DNA of 64,000 nt from Proteobacteria bacterium UBA2363 (GCA_002344355.1 DDTN01000026.1:1020-65019); one strand, 5' to 3'. Shown: positions 40,713-52,365, numbered from the stretch's first letter. Numbers and translations are program-made. Notes: generated from the sequence alone by a model not told the origin.

Positions 40713-42443
40713 CTAGTCCGGCATCGCACGCAGTCGCGCGACCAGGCCGCCGGCGCGCTCGACGCGCCGTGCCAGCGCCGCCTGGACGCTGGCGCGGGGC
40801 GCCCACAGCTCCAGCGACGTCCTGGCACGCGACAGGGCGGTGTACAGCAGCTGCCGGGACAGGATGCGGTGCTCGGGGTCGGGGGGCAGCAGCACGGCGA
40901 CGTGGCCGTATTCGCTGCCCTGGCTCTTGTGGATGGTGATCGCCCAGGCCGGGTCGTGCCCCGGCAGGGCGCCGGGCGCGAAGGCACGGGCGCCTCCGGC
41001 GCTCTCGAACCACACCTGCAGGGCGCCGTCGGCTCCGCGCAGGCACAGCCCGAGGTCGCCGTTGAACAGTCCGGCGCCGTAGTGGTTGCGGGTGACCATC
41101 ACCACCCGGCCCGGGTACCAGGCCTGGTCGGCCGGGACCTGCCAGCGCAGCCGCAGGTGACGCTCGATGGCGGCATTGAGGGCATCCGCGCCGTACGGCC
41201 CGTCGCGCAGGGCGCACAGCAGCTGCCGCCCGGCCAGCCGGCGCAGGGCCGCGCCGGCCGCGCCTGCCGCGGCACCGGCCGGAAGCTCGGGCGGCGGACC
41301 GGCCTCGGCGAGCTGGTCGGCCCAGCGCCGCGCCTCCCGGCCGAGCGCCGCCGCCCCTTCGACCGCGCGCAGCGCGGCGCGGTCGCCGGCCGCGGCCAGG
41401 GCGCCGGCCAGCGCGCCGGCGTCGCCGGCACGGACCGCCTCGTTCAACGGCAGCAACTCGCGGTGGGCGCGGAAGCTGTGCACCAGGCGCACCAGGTCCG
41501 GCGCGCCCTGCTCCTCGAGCACCGCGACCAGGTCCATCAGCACCGAACCGGCGCCGACCGGGTTGAGCTGGTCGGCATCGCCGACCAGGACCAGCACGGC
41601 CTCGTCGCGCAGGGCACGCAGCAGGGCGCGCAGCTGGAACAGGTCGAGCATCGAGGCCTCGTCGACCACCACGATGCCGGCCCCGATCGGCGACGCCGGT
41701 CCGCGCAGATAGGCGTTGCGCCCCGGCGACCAGCCCAGCAGGCGATGCACCGTCAGCGCCTCGCCGGTGGGCAGGGCGTCCAGGGCGGGCCGCCAGTCCG
41801 GTGCCAGCCGGTCGCGCAGGCGTCCGGATTCCTGGCGCAGGGACTGCACCAGGCGTTGCGCCGCCTTGCCGGTGGGCGCGGCGACCGCGATTCCGGCGGT
41901 GGCCGCGCCGTCGCGATGCAGGCGCAGCAGCATGCGCAGCACCGTGCTGGTCTTGCCGGTGCCGGGGCCGCCGGTGAGCACGAACAGCCTGCACCCGCCG
42001 ACCGCGCGCACCGCCGCGCGCTGGGCACCGTCGAGCGCCGGGTCGCCATCGGGAAACAGCGCGGCGACGGTGGCGTCGTCCGGCGCCGCCCGCGCGGCGG
42101 CGGCGCGGCGGCGGTGGATCATCGCCGCCACCTCGCCCTCGTGCTGGAAGTTGCGCCAGAGGAAGAAGCGGCCATCGCCGTCGAGCACGAAGGAGGATGC
42201 TGCGCTGCCGTCGCCCACCAGGGGCTCGCCCGCCAGCGCCGCGCGGGCGTCCGGATCCAGCGGCGGCAGGGCGGTATCGCCGGCCAGCTCGGCGACCGCC
42301 GCCCGTGCGGCCAGCAGCGCCAGCCGCTCGCCGCCGCCATGGCCGAGCACCCAGCGGGCGACCGCGCGCGCCAGCGCGCGCTCGCGCAGCGGGCCGTCGC
42401 CGTCGACCGGCGGCGGGCGGCTGCCGTAGCGCGGGACGCTCAC
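40713..42443 (-). CDS. recD: RecBCD subunit RecD (5'-3' helicase)
   Basis: RecD is the fast 5'-3' helicase of the RecBCD enzyme that processes double-strand breaks. The 576-residue SF1 helicase has Walker A LTGGPGTGKTSTVLRML, APTGKAAQRL, Walker B IVVVDEASMLDL, VLVGDADQLNPVGAGSVL and the C-terminal AITIHKSQGSEYGHVAVLLP split around motif V. GTG 42443 overlaps the recB stop as GTGA. It is the last gene of recC-recB-recD. Confidence 0.96.
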   Translation of the reverse strand: MSVPRYGSRPPPVDGDGPLRERALARAVARWVLGHGGGERLALLAARAAVAELAGDTALPPLDPDARAALAGEPLVGDGSAASSFVLDGDGRFFLWRNFQHEGEVAAMIHRRRAAAARAAPDDATVAALFPDGDPALDGAQRAAVRAVGGCRLFVLTGGPGTGKTSTVLRMLLRLHRDGAATAGIAVAAPTGKAAQRLVQSLRQESGRLRDRLAPDWRPALDALPTGEALTVHRLLGWSPGRNAYLRGPASPIGAGIVVVDEASMLDLFQLRALLRALRDEAVLVLVGDADQLNPVGAGSVLMDLVAVLEEQGAPDLVRLVHSFRAHRELLPLNEAVRAGDAGALAGALAAAGDRAALRAVEGAAALGREARRWADQLAEAGPPPELPAGAAAGAAGAALRRLAGRQLLCALRDGPYGADALNAAIERHLRLRWQVPADQAWYPGRVVMVTRNHYGAGLFNGDLGLCLRGADGALQVWFESAGGARAFAPGALPGHDPAWAITIHKSQGSEYGHVAVLLPPDPEHRILSRQLLYTALSRARTSLELWAPRASVQAALARRVERAGGLVARLRAMPD

Positions 42444-45400
42444 GCCGGTTCCTCGCTCTGCGCCAGGGCGGCGTCGACCGCCGCAACCAGGGCGTCCGGG
42501 AAGCGCTCGGCGTGCACGCCGGCGCCGGGGCCGAGGCCGGCGGCGCGCACGAACAGGTAGATGCAGGCGCCCAGGTGCCGCGCCGGCGCGTAGCCGGTCA
42601 GGCGCTGGCCCAGCAGTCGATGCAGGGCCAGCGTGTACAGCAGCCCCTGCAGCCGGTAGTGGCTGTGCTCCATGGCGGTACGCAGGGCGGCGCCGCTGTA
42701 GTCGACGACGCGCTCGCCCAGCCAGTTGCCCTTGTAGTCCAGCACGTGGAAGCGGCCGTCGTGCTCGAACACCAGGTCGATCTTGCCGGTCATCAGGCCG
42801 CGCAGGCGCTCGCCGGCCAGCGGCGGCACCAGCCCCGGCTCGCCGTGCCCGGCGCAGGCGGCGCGCAGGCGCGACAGGCGCGCGGCATCGAGCCGGAAGT
42901 GGAAGGCCATCTCGGCGCGCTGCCTGGCCGGCGCGACCGCACCCAGGCTGAGGCCGGGCAGGAGTTCGGCGGCCAGGGCCCCGTCCATGCGCCGTGCCAG
43001 CGGCGGCACCAGCGCGTCGAGCGGGATCTCGCCGGCGCGGACGCCGGCCAGGTCGAGCTGGCGCCGCAACAGCGGGTGCTGCCGGGACAGCGGCTGGTCG
43101 TGGCGACGCAGCTCGAAGGCCGCGTGCAGGGCGTTTCCGAAGGCGGTGCCGCGGACGCCGGCCAGGGCCAGGAGCGCCGGATGCGCGGGCGCGTCCACGG
43201 CATCCGCCCCGGACGGTTCGCCGGCCAGCCGTTCGTCCTCGGCCGGCGACTCCTCGCCGGCCGTGCCGCGCTGCCCGGCGACCAGGGTCGAGAAGCTCAG
43301 GCGCTGGCGCAGCGGCGCCGCCGGCGGCTGCGTCAGCGCCGTGCGCACGCCGGCGGGCGGCGCCTGGGCGGGCAACGCCGCGTACGGCTGGTCCCAGCCG
43401 TCGTCGTGCCAGGCGACCTGCGGCATCGCGTCGCCCGCACCCCCGGCGAGCACGCGCTCGACCATCGCGTCCAGGGGCGAGCGGTCCGGGTCGGCCTTCG
43501 GCGTCGCGCTCCGGCCCGAGCCCCGTTGCGGGGTCAGGGCGTACACGTGGCAGGCATGGATGGCCCGGGTGAGCGCGACGTACAGGGTCCGGAAGCGCTC
43601 GTCCTGGCCTTCACGGCGGGCGGCCAGCCTGGCGCCCGCGTCAAATGCCGCCCGGCGGCCACCCTGCGCCAGCGGGACCAGGTAGGGCTTGTGCTGGTTG
43701 CCCGCCTCGTGGGCCCACATCAGCGGCAGGAACACGACCGGAAACTCCAGCCCCTTGCTGCGATGCAGGGTCAGCAGCTGCACCCGTTGCCCGTCCGACT
43801 CCAGTCGTGGCTGGCGTTCGTCGGCGCCGTCCTCGTCGGCCTGGTCGCCCCGTTGCTCGCCCAGCCAGGCCAGCAGCTCGCGCGGGCCGGCGCCGCGCTC
43901 GGCGCGCTGCTGCAGCAGTTCGCCCAGGTGGCGCAGGTCGGCCAGGTCGCGCTCGCCGCCCGGCGCGGCGAGCAGGCGCGGGGCGGCAGCGCAGGCCAGC
44001 TGCCGGACCAGGCCGAGCACGCCCGCCTGCCGCCAGCGCTCGCGCAGCGCCGCCAGGCGCGCGGTGATGCCCGGCCAGGCCGGCGAGTCGGCGTCGAGTC
44101 CGGCCAGCGTCGCCAGGTCGGCGCCCCACAGGCGGGTGAGCAGGGCGGCGCGCAGCGCCGGCTCGTTGTCGTCGTCGAGCACGCAGGCCAGCACCAGGTG
44201 CAGCTCGAACGCCATGTCGCCGGCGAACACGCTGTCGCGCGCGCCGCCGGCGCAGGGCACGCCGCGCGCCTGCAGCAGGGCGCGCAGGCTGGCGATGTCG
44301 CGGTTGGTCGGCAGCAGCACCGCCAGGTCGCCGGGCTGCAGAGGCGCCGCGCCGATCCGGTGCTCGCCGGAGGCCAGCATGGCCGCGATCCGGTTGGCGC
44401 AGGCGGCCAGCGCGTCGCTGCGGCGCCGCTGCTGGCGGTCCGGGGCGTCGGCCCGGTAGTGCACCTGGAGCGGCTGCGCGACGGCGACGCCGCCGATGGT
44501 GTAGGGCGCGGCGTCGCGACGGTGGCTGGCGGCGACCGCGCGGTAGCGAACGTCGTCGCCGCCGGAACGGCCGAGGGACTCGCCCCCGGTGGCATACCAC
44601 TGGTTCACGGCGTCGACGTAGGCGCGGGCGCTGCGGTGGTTGGTGCCCAGCTCGAGCAGGTGGCCGGCGTCGCCGCGCGCGCGCCGGTAGGCATGGATGT
44701 CGCCGCCGCGGAAGGCGTAGATCGCCTGCTTCGGGTCGCCGATCATCACCAGGCGACCCCGCTGCCGGCCCCCGGCATCGCGGTAGAGCCGGTCCAGGAT
44801 GCCGTACTGCTGGGCATCGGTGTCCTGGAACTCGTCGACCAGGGCCACCGGCCAGGCGGCGAACAGGGCGTCGGCCAGCGCCGGACTGGCGACGATGGCG
44901 GCATGGGCGCGGCGGATCATCTCGTCGAAGGTGACCTGGCCGCGGGCGGCCAGGCGCTCGTCGCGCCAGCGCCCGGCCAGCGCCACCTGCTGGCGCCAGA
45001 ACGCAAGGATCGGCGCGTCCAGCGCCGACTCCAGCGCCGCGAGCTGGCCGGGCAAGGCGACGATCGCCGGATCCGCGGCGAACTCGGCAAGGCGCCCGGG
45101 CTGCACGAATTCGTCCAGCGGCAGGTCCCGCAGGTAGGGCAATGCGCTTGCGCGCAGCGCGTCGCTCCCGCCGTCGAGGAACTGCGCCAGTTCGCGCAGG
45201 GCATTGGCCAGCGCCTTCCTGGACCCGATGTAGCGGGACTTGTCGTCGGCCAGTTCGCGCAGGCGACGCGTGAAGCCCGGCGGCAGCCCGGCACGGACCT
45301 GCGCCAGGTCCGTGCCGCGCAGGTCGACGCCCGGCGCCATCAGCTGCCGCAACTGGCGGGTGAAGGTGGACAGTTTCAGCGCGTCGAGGTCGACGCCGTC

Positions 45401-45955
45401 GGGCGCCTCGCCGTCGCCCTGGTGCAGGACGCGCCAGGCGTCGCGCGCCAGTTCCTCGGCCAGCGCCTGGCCCGAGGTCGGCTCGCCGACGTCGAAGCGG
45501 CTGCCGCTCTGGAACGGATGCTCGACCAGGATGCGCTGGCAAAGCCCGTGCAGCGTGCCCACCGGTGCGCGGTCGAAATCGGCCAGGGCCAGACGCAGGC
45601 GGCGGCGATCCTCGGCGCGGACGGGGTCGTCGGTCCAGCGCTGCAGCAGCCAGGCCTCGTGCTCGCCCGGCGCATCGGGTGCGGGGCGGCCGGCGCAGGC
45701 CGCGTCGACCAGGGCCAGGGCGTCGCGCAGCGATCGCCGCAGGCGCTCGCGCAGCTCCTGGGCGGCGGCGTCGGTGAAGGTGGTCACGACGATCCGCTCG
45801 ACGCCGAGTGCCTGCGCCGGCTCGAGCAGCAGACGCAGGTACAGCACGGCGATGGTCCAGGTCTTGCCGGTGCCGGCGCTGGCCTCCACCAGCGCACGCC
45901 CGGGCGCGCCGAGCGGCAGCTCCAGCCAGTGCCGGACCCGGACCGGCGCGCTCAT
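42440..45955 (-). CDS. recB: RecBCD subunit RecB (3'-5' helicase and nuclease)
   Basis: RecB, 1171 residues, combines a UvrD-type helicase and the single nuclease of RecBCD. Visible are Walker A VEASAGTGKTWT, GTLHGLCQRIL, Walker B VALVDEFQDTDAQQYGIL, IGDPKQAIYAFRGGDI, and LTLHRSKGLEFPVVFLP. Near the C-terminus is the nuclease motif GKIDLVFEHDG...FHVLDYKGNWLG, with the Asp/Asp/Lys triad. The ATG overlaps the recC stop as ATGA. The protein loads RecA after Chi recognition by RecC. Confidence 0.97.
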   Translation of the reverse strand: MSAPVRVRHWLELPLGAPGRALVEASAGTGKTWTIAVLYLRLLLEPAQALGVERIVVTTFTDAAAQELRERLRRSLRDALALVDAACAGRPAPDAPGEHEAWLLQRWTDDPVRAEDRRRLRLALADFDRAPVGTLHGLCQRILVEHPFQSGSRFDVGEPTSGQALAEELARDAWRVLHQGDGEAPDGVDLDALKLSTFTRQLRQLMAPGVDLRGTDLAQVRAGLPPGFTRRLRELADDKSRYIGSRKALANALRELAQFLDGGSDALRASALPYLRDLPLDEFVQPGRLAEFAADPAIVALPGQLAALESALDAPILAFWRQQVALAGRWRDERLAARGQVTFDEMIRRAHAAIVASPALADALFAAWPVALVDEFQDTDAQQYGILDRLYRDAGGRQRGRLVMIGDPKQAIYAFRGGDIHAYRRARGDAGHLLELGTNHRSARAYVDAVNQWYATGGESLGRSGGDDVRYRAVAASHRRDAAPYTIGGVAVAQPLQVHYRADAPDRQQRRRSDALAACANRIAAMLASGEHRIGAAPLQPGDLAVLLPTNRDIASLRALLQARGVPCAGGARDSVFAGDMAFELHLVLACVLDDDNEPALRAALLTRLWGADLATLAGLDADSPAWPGITARLAALRERWRQAGVLGLVRQLACAAAPRLLAAPGGERDLADLRHLGELLQQRAERGAGPRELLAWLGEQRGDQADEDGADERQPRLESDGQRVQLLTLHRSKGLEFPVVFLPLMWAHEAGNQHKPYLVPLAQGGRRAAFDAGARLAARREGQDERFRTLYVALTRAIHACHVYALTPQRGSGRSATPKADPDRSPLDAMVERVLAGGAGDAMPQVAWHDDGWDQPYAALPAQAPPAGVRTALTQPPAAPLRQRLSFSTLVAGQRGTAGEESPAEDERLAGEPSGADAVDAPAHPALLALAGVRGTAFGNALHAAFELRRHDQPLSRQHPLLRRQLDLAGVRAGEIPLDALVPPLARRMDGALAAELLPGLSLGAVAPARQRAEMAFHFRLDAARLSRLRAACAGHGEPGLVPPLAGERLRGLMTGKIDLVFEHDGRFHVLDYKGNWLGERVVDYSGAALRTAMEHSHYRLQGLLYTLALHRLLGQRLTGYAPARHLGACIYLFVRAAGLGPGAGVHAERFPDALVAAVDAALAQSEEPA

Positions 45956-48900
45956 GGCCCGCCCTCCCCGCCCAGGGCGATCGCCCGCGCCAGGATCCCG
46001 GCCTCGTCCTTCAGGCGCCCGAAGTCCGCCGTGCCTTCCTCGAAGTCCAGGCCGCGGCCGAGCAGGCGGGCATAGCCGGGCGCAAACAGGCGCTCGGCCT
46101 GCCAGGCGCCCTCGGCGTCGTCGTCGTCCTGCTGGATGGCGAGCGCGGAGGCGGCCCGCGGGAAGTACCAGGCCGGATGGGTGGCGGGGCGGGCCCAGCG
46201 CTCGAGCAGCTCGAGCACGCGGGACTCGAGGTCTTCCAGGAACAGCGCGCGCGCCGGTGCCGCGGCGTCCATGAAGTCGCGGCTCCACTGCGCGATGCCG
46301 GCCTGCCAGAGTCCGTCGGGCCGGCTTCCGGCGCGCAGGGGGCCGGGCGCCTTGCGGACCAGCGCGCACAGGTGCACCGGCCGGCCGGCGTTTTCCGGCG
46401 CCAGGCGTACCAGGGCCCAGGTCAGGAACAGCGGCAGGCGATCGCGCAGGTCGAGGTCGTTCTCCCGTTCCCGGTGCGGGAACACCTCGAGCACGTACAG
46501 GGCGTCGCCGCCGTCATGGCCGATCGCCGGCTCGCCGGTGATCCGGAAGCGGCCGACCCGGCGGCACAGCGGCAGCGGCGTCGCCGGCGGCAGGCCGGTG
46601 GCCAGCAGGGCCGCCAGCTCCGGCCGCTGCCGTGCCACCTGGTCGACCGCGCAGGCCTGGGCCAGCTCCTGCTGCCAGGCGGCCTGCCCCAGGCGGCCGG
46701 CCGGCAGCACCCCGGCAAGGCGCATGGCCTCGGGGACCGGCAGCTCGCGCGGCAGCGCCGGATCGGCCAGGAACCGAAGGCACAGCGTCCGTGCCGGCGA
46801 ATCCAGGCGCTCGACGCGCGCCTCCAGCGGTTCGTCCCCGGCCAGGGCGCCTTCGGCCAGGGTGTCCAGCCGCGCGCCCAGGCGGTCGGCCAGCTGCACC
46901 CTGGCCGGGTCGCGGAAGTAGCGGCGCAGCTCGCCGAGGGAGACCTCGCGCACGCCGCTGTCGGGCGGTGGCGGTTCGACCGGCAGCAGCGTGGTCGCGG
47001 AGGGCGCGCTGCCGACCATGGCGGCGTGTTCGGCGCTGAACGAGAACAGGCGCGGGTCGCTGCCGTCGAAATAGGCGGCATGGAAGGGCTGCAGCTTGTG
47101 GTCGACGCGCCAGGCGGGTATCCGCGCGCCGTCGGCCGCCGCCTCGCCAGCCGGCAGGCTGGCCATCAGCTCGGCGAGCGGCGCGGCCGGGTTGCGGGCC
47201 TTGCCGTCGACCTCGCCATGGGCGACGAAGCTCAGGTGCAGCGCGTCGCGCGCCGACATCAGGGTTTCCAGGAACAGGTAGCGGTCGTCGCTGCGCACGT
47301 CGCGGTCGCCCAGGCGGCGCAGGCCGGGCCGGCCGATCGGATCCAGGCCGGCGTCGATGTCGGTGCGCGGGTACTCGCCCTCGTTCAGGCCGAGCACCGC
47401 GACCACGCGGAACGGGATCGCCCGCTGCGGCACCATGCCGCACACGGTGATGCCGCCGGCCAGGAAGCGCTGGCGCTCGGGAACCGCCGACAGGCGCTCC
47501 TCGAGCCACAGCCTGAGCACCGGGAAGGACAGCAGCGGATCCAGGCCGAGCTCGCCCGGTTCGCTGGCCAGCGCGCGCAGCAGCACGCGAAGCTGGTCCA
47601 TGGCCTCGGCACTGCGCGGGTCGTCCAGGTCGGGCAGGAACACCGCATCCAGCCGCTCTTCCAGGCGCCGCGCCCACTCCGATGCCGGGCGTTCGACGGC
47701 GGCATCGGCGCGCAGGTCGGCGACCTGCTGCAAAAGGTGGTCGAGCGCGCCGAGCGCCGGGCTGGCGCTGCCGCCGACGCCCGACACCGGCACCAGGGCA
47801 TCGCCGTCGGGCAGGCGCACGACCTCGTCGTCGCCCTCGCAGCCGTGGATGAAGCCGGCAACCAGGCGGTCCATGCTCCAGGCCAGGGTGTGTGCCTGGC
47901 TGGCCGGGACGCCCAGGGCGGCGCGGTCGGCGCCGTCCAGGCCCCAGGCGGCGCGCGCGCGGGCCAGCCAGCTGGTGAGCGTGTCCAGGTCGCCCTGGTC
48001 CAGGCCCAGGCGACGCAGCACCGGTGGCTGGCCGAGGAAATCGACCAGCGCTGGCGCCGTGAGCCGCGATCCCGGCAGCGCCAGCCATTGCCGGAAGGCC
48101 GCGTACAGCGGCTGCGCGCGCGCCATCGGCACGTCGGCCAGGTGGTAGGGCAGCGGTCCGTCGGCGCGACCGGGCTCGCCGAACACCGACGGCAGCAGCG
48201 GCAGGTAGGCGCCGATGTCGGGTGCCATCACGACGATGTCGGCCGGTTCCAGCGTCGGGTCCTCGGCCCGCTCGCGCAGCAGCGCGTCGCGCAGGGCCTC
48301 CAGTTCGCGCAGTCGCGAGTGGCAGGCGTGCACGCGCAGGCTGCGGTCCTGCAGCCGCTCCTCGACCGGGCGCGGGTCATCGGCCATCAGCCCGGGGTCG
48401 AGGCGGCGCAGGCTCTCCTGGGTCCGGTCGAGCAGGCGCACCGGTTCGCGGTCCGACGCGCCCTGGTCGCGGAAGTCCCGGATGTCGAGGGCGGCGTCGA
48501 GCTGCTGCATGCCCAGCATGAAGTGCTGGCCAAGCCGTCCCCACGCGGCCAGCAGCGGATGGCCCTGGTCGAGGAACCAGGCGGTGGCCTCCTCGCCGTG
48601 CGGATCGGCGGCCAGCTCCAGCAGGCGCGCGCGTTCGCTGCGCAGCCCGCCCCAGAACTCCCGGCAGGGATCGGGCAGGTGGAACACCACCGGCCTGTGC
48701 ACGGCCAGCGCCTGGAACACCGCCAGCTCTGCCGGCGCCATGTGGCTCAGCCCGAACACGTGCAGGGGGTCGTCGGCGCCGACGTCGACGCCGCCCCCGC
48801 GCAGGCGCGCCGCCAGCTCCGCCAGGCGCTCGCCGCGGTGCGGTTCCTGCAGCGCCTGGCGCAACCGGCGCCACAGCGCCGGGTGGAACCCGGCGTCCGC

Positions 48901-49401
48901 GAAGGTCGGCCGGCCCCGGCCCCAGTCGTCCAGCCAGTCCGGCCGGTAGGCCATGTAGCGGATGTAGACGCGCGCCAGCCGGTCGGCCAGCTGGAACTGC
49001 CGCAGCGGCCGGTCCGGCCCGTCGAGGTAGGCATCCAGCGCGGGGTCCGGGGGCGCATCGAGCAACGCGTGCACGCGCCAGCGCAGCCACTCGCGCCGCC
49101 AGCCGCGCGGCGAAACCGCGTGCTCGCCCAGCACCTGCCGCGCCAGTCCGTCGAGGAAGGCGGTCGGCAGCAGGATGTCCAGGTTGGCGACGATGCTGCC
49201 CGCACCGCGTCGGGCGGCCAGGGCACCGGCCAGCCACTGGCGCATGCCCGGATGCGCGGCCACCACCGTCTGCGGCACCAGCGGCCCGTCCGGCGCCTGG
49301 CTGGCCAGCAGGTGGTCCAGCGGCTCCAGCAGCGCCTCCAGCCGGCTGGCCCGGAACACGGTGATTCCTTCGCTGGCGCGTTGTCTCCAGTGCGCGGGCA
49401 T
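45952..49401 (-). CDS. recC: RecBCD subunit RecC (Chi recognition)
   Basis: RecC, 1149 residues, is a helicase-like subunit without ATPase motifs that reads Chi sites and holds the complex together. The N-terminus FRASRLEALLEPLDHLL, VAAHPGMRQWLAGALA, and FGLSHMAPAELAVFQALA are typical, as is VVAVLGLNEGEYPR in the second half. The order recC-recB-recD is compact, without the ptrA gene that E. coli has between recC and recB. About 96 bp separate it from the A-type carrier gene upstream. Confidence 0.96.
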   Translation of the reverse strand: MPAHWRQRASEGITVFRASRLEALLEPLDHLLASQAPDGPLVPQTVVAAHPGMRQWLAGALAARRGAGSIVANLDILLPTAFLDGLARQVLGEHAVSPRGWRREWLRWRVHALLDAPPDPALDAYLDGPDRPLRQFQLADRLARVYIRYMAYRPDWLDDWGRGRPTFADAGFHPALWRRLRQALQEPHRGERLAELAARLRGGGVDVGADDPLHVFGLSHMAPAELAVFQALAVHRPVVFHLPDPCREFWGGLRSERARLLELAADPHGEEATAWFLDQGHPLLAAWGRLGQHFMLGMQQLDAALDIRDFRDQGASDREPVRLLDRTQESLRRLDPGLMADDPRPVEERLQDRSLRVHACHSRLRELEALRDALLRERAEDPTLEPADIVVMAPDIGAYLPLLPSVFGEPGRADGPLPYHLADVPMARAQPLYAAFRQWLALPGSRLTAPALVDFLGQPPVLRRLGLDQGDLDTLTSWLARARAAWGLDGADRAALGVPASQAHTLAWSMDRLVAGFIHGCEGDDEVVRLPDGDALVPVSGVGGSASPALGALDHLLQQVADLRADAAVERPASEWARRLEERLDAVFLPDLDDPRSAEAMDQLRVLLRALASEPGELGLDPLLSFPVLRLWLEERLSAVPERQRFLAGGITVCGMVPQRAIPFRVVAVLGLNEGEYPRTDIDAGLDPIGRPGLRRLGDRDVRSDDRYLFLETLMSARDALHLSFVAHGEVDGKARNPAAPLAELMASLPAGEAAADGARIPAWRVDHKLQPFHAAYFDGSDPRLFSFSAEHAAMVGSAPSATTLLPVEPPPPDSGVREVSLGELRRYFRDPARVQLADRLGARLDTLAEGALAGDEPLEARVERLDSPARTLCLRFLADPALPRELPVPEAMRLAGVLPAGRLGQAAWQQELAQACAVDQVARQRPELAALLATGLPPATPLPLCRRVGRFRITGEPAIGHDGGDALYVLEVFPHRERENDLDLRDRLPLFLTWALVRLAPENAGRPVHLCALVRKAPGPLRAGSRPDGLWQAGIAQWSRDFMDAAAPARALFLEDLESRVLELLERWARPATHPAWYFPRAASALAIQQDDDDAEGAWQAERLFAPGYARLLGRGLDFEEGTADFGRLKDEAGILARAIALGGEGGP

Positions 49402-49497
49402 GCGGGCAGACTAGCCGAAGTGGCCGTCCAGGCTAGCCCGCCCCGGTCGCGCGGGATGCGACGATCGCGGGGGCTGGGGCCGCGGCGGTCCGGCCGC

Positions 49498-49863
49498 TCA
49501 GGGCGGCGCCGGCTGCCCGCCAGGCGGACCGGCGTTGCCGTCGGTGGTGAAGCTCTCGCCGCAGCCGCACTCGGCGGCGACGTTGGGGTTGCGGAACAGG
49601 AACTGGCTGTTCAGGCCGCGCCGGACGAAGTCGATGCAGGTGCCGTCGACCAGCGGCAGGCTGGCCGGGTCGACCAGGATGCGCACGCCGCGGTCCTCGA
49701 ACACGGCATCGTCGGGATTCGCGGCCTGGGCCAGGTCGACGCTGTAGGCCCAGCCCGAACAGCCGGTCCGGCGCACGCCGAAACGCAGGCCGACCCGGTC
49801 GGGCTGCTCCGCGAGGTAGCCGCGCACGCGCTCGGCGGCGCTGTCGGTCAGGGAGATGCTCAT
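49498..49863 (-). CDS. A-type Fe-S carrier protein (IscA/ErpA family)
   Basis: The 121-residue protein has the three conserved cysteines of A-type carriers, one in RRTGCSGWAYSVD and two in AECGCGESF. These bind iron or a [2Fe-2S] cluster and pass it to target enzymes. The start MSISLTDSAAERVRGYL fits the family. ATG 49863 is chosen; a TACAAT box ends 7 bases before it, so the mRNA may be leaderless. A Gly/Pro-rich tail follows the last Cys pair. It is divergent from asnS and separate from the suf operon, which has no sufA, so it may serve that system (inference). Confidence 0.92.
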   Translation of the reverse strand: MSISLTDSAAERVRGYLAEQPDRVGLRFGVRRTGCSGWAYSVDLAQAANPDDAVFEDRGVRILVDPASLPLVDGTCIDFVRRGLNSQFLFRNPNVAAECGCGESFTTDGNAGPPGGQPAPP

Positions 49864-49927
49864 GGCCGCCATTGTATCCGGCGCCGCGTGAACCACGGCA
49901 GCCGGGGCCGTCGCGCGCCTTCCGGGC

Positions 49928-49933
49928 TATCAT
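49928..49933 (+). promoter_or_regulatory. candidate -10 box for asnS
   Basis: TATCAT in the context GGGCTATCATGCG, 44 bp before the asnS ATG. It repeats the context seen before the gcvP riboswitch. No convincing -35 box is seen. Confidence 0.4.
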
Positions 49934-49976
49934 GCGCGACCCCCCGCAAGCCCCGCAGCACGCAGGAAGCACTCGC

Positions 49977-51377
<1,401 letters not shown>

Positions 51378-51409
51378 GCCCGCGCGATGGCCTAGGGATA
51401 CCCGGACCG

Positions 51410-52048
51410 ATGCACCTGCCAGCACGTTTCAGGGTCGACGACCTGTCCGCCCTGGATGCGATGGTCGAACGCGACGCCTTCGCCACCCTGGTGAGCGTCG
51501 TCGACGGCGCGCCGTTCGCCAGCCACCTGCCGGTGCTGTACCGGCGCGAGGGCGACCGGGTGCGGTTCTCCGGACACTGGGCCCGGGCCAACCGGCAGTG
51601 GCGCGGCATCGAGGGGCAGCAGGTCCTGCTGATCGTGCACGGCGCCCACGCCTACGTCTCGCCGACCTGGTACGCCGATCCGGCCGGCAGCGTGCCGACC
51701 TGGAACTACGCCGTGGCCCATGTCCGCGGCAGGGCAGGCACCGTCCATGACCCGGCGGCGCTGGCAGCGCTGGTGGCGGCCCTGGCGGCGAAGTACGAGG
51801 CGAGCCTCGGCAGCGCCTGGCGGTTCCCCGAGGCCGCGCCGGGCACGGCTCGCGAACTCGCCGGCATCGTCGGTTTCGAGCTGGAAGCGGAGACCATCGA
51901 GATCAAGCACAAGCTCAACCAGCACCACGACCGCGCCAGCGTCGAAGGCGCGATCGCCGGCCTGCGCGAGCGCGACGATCGCGGCTCGGTCGAGGTCGCC
52001 GCGATGATGGCGTCGGCGCTGGCCGCCCGGGAGGCGACGCATGGCTGA
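51410..52048 (+). CDS. PaiB-family FMN-binding protein
   Basis: The 212-residue split-barrel flavin-binding protein has PFASHLPVLYRR, RFSGHWARANRQWR, VHGAHAYVSPTWYAD and VPTWNYAVAHVRG. C-terminally it has EIKHKLNQHHDRASVEGAI. These match PaiB of Bacillus, first described as a negative regulator of sporulation and protease genes and later linked to polyamine acetylation by its neighbour PaiA; a direct DNA-binding role here is not evident. It begins 32 bp after asnS and overlaps the next gene by 8 nt. Confidence 0.9.
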   Translation: MHLPARFRVDDLSALDAMVERDAFATLVSVVDGAPFASHLPVLYRREGDRVRFSGHWARANRQWRGIEGQQVLLIVHGAHAYVSPTWYADPAGSVPTWNYAVAHVRGRAGTVHDPAALAALVAALAAKYEASLGSAWRFPEAAPGTARELAGIVGFELEAETIEIKHKLNQHHDRASVEGAIAGLRERDDRGSVEVAAMMASALAAREATHG

Positions 52049-52334
52049 GCTGTTGCTGCTGCTGTTCGGCATCGCCTTCGCCACCATCGGCGGCACCGGC
52101 TACGCCATCTTCGGTCCGCTGACCGTGCGCCACCTGATGGACCGCGGCCTGGCCGACGAGGTCGAGGGCTCCTCGCTGTCGCGGGCCGGGCTCGCCTGGA
52201 TCCTCGCCGGACGCTACCGCCGCCACGACGACGCCAACCTGCGTCGGCTGGCGCTGCCGGCCCGCATCATGCTGGCGCTGCTGCTGGCCGGCCTGCTGCT
52301 GTTTGCGGCCTGGTGGCTGCTGGCGCAGGCATGA
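52041..52334 (+). CDS. small membrane protein, unknown
   Basis: The 97-residue protein has a hydrophobic N-terminus (MAELLLLLFGIAFATIGGTG), a charged middle (about 30-73, with SRAGLAWILAGRYRRHDD) and a C-terminal membrane helix (about 74-94). I recognise no family. It overlaps the PaiB-like gene by 8 nt, so it is translated from the same message, and ends 31 bp before the SDR gene. Confidence 0.75.
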   Translation: MAELLLLLFGIAFATIGGTGYAIFGPLTVRHLMDRGLADEVEGSSLSRAGLAWILAGRYRRHDDANLRRLALPARIMLALLLAGLLLFAAWWLLAQA

Positions 52335-52365
52335 ATCCGTCCCGCCCGGACATCGGAGAACCGAC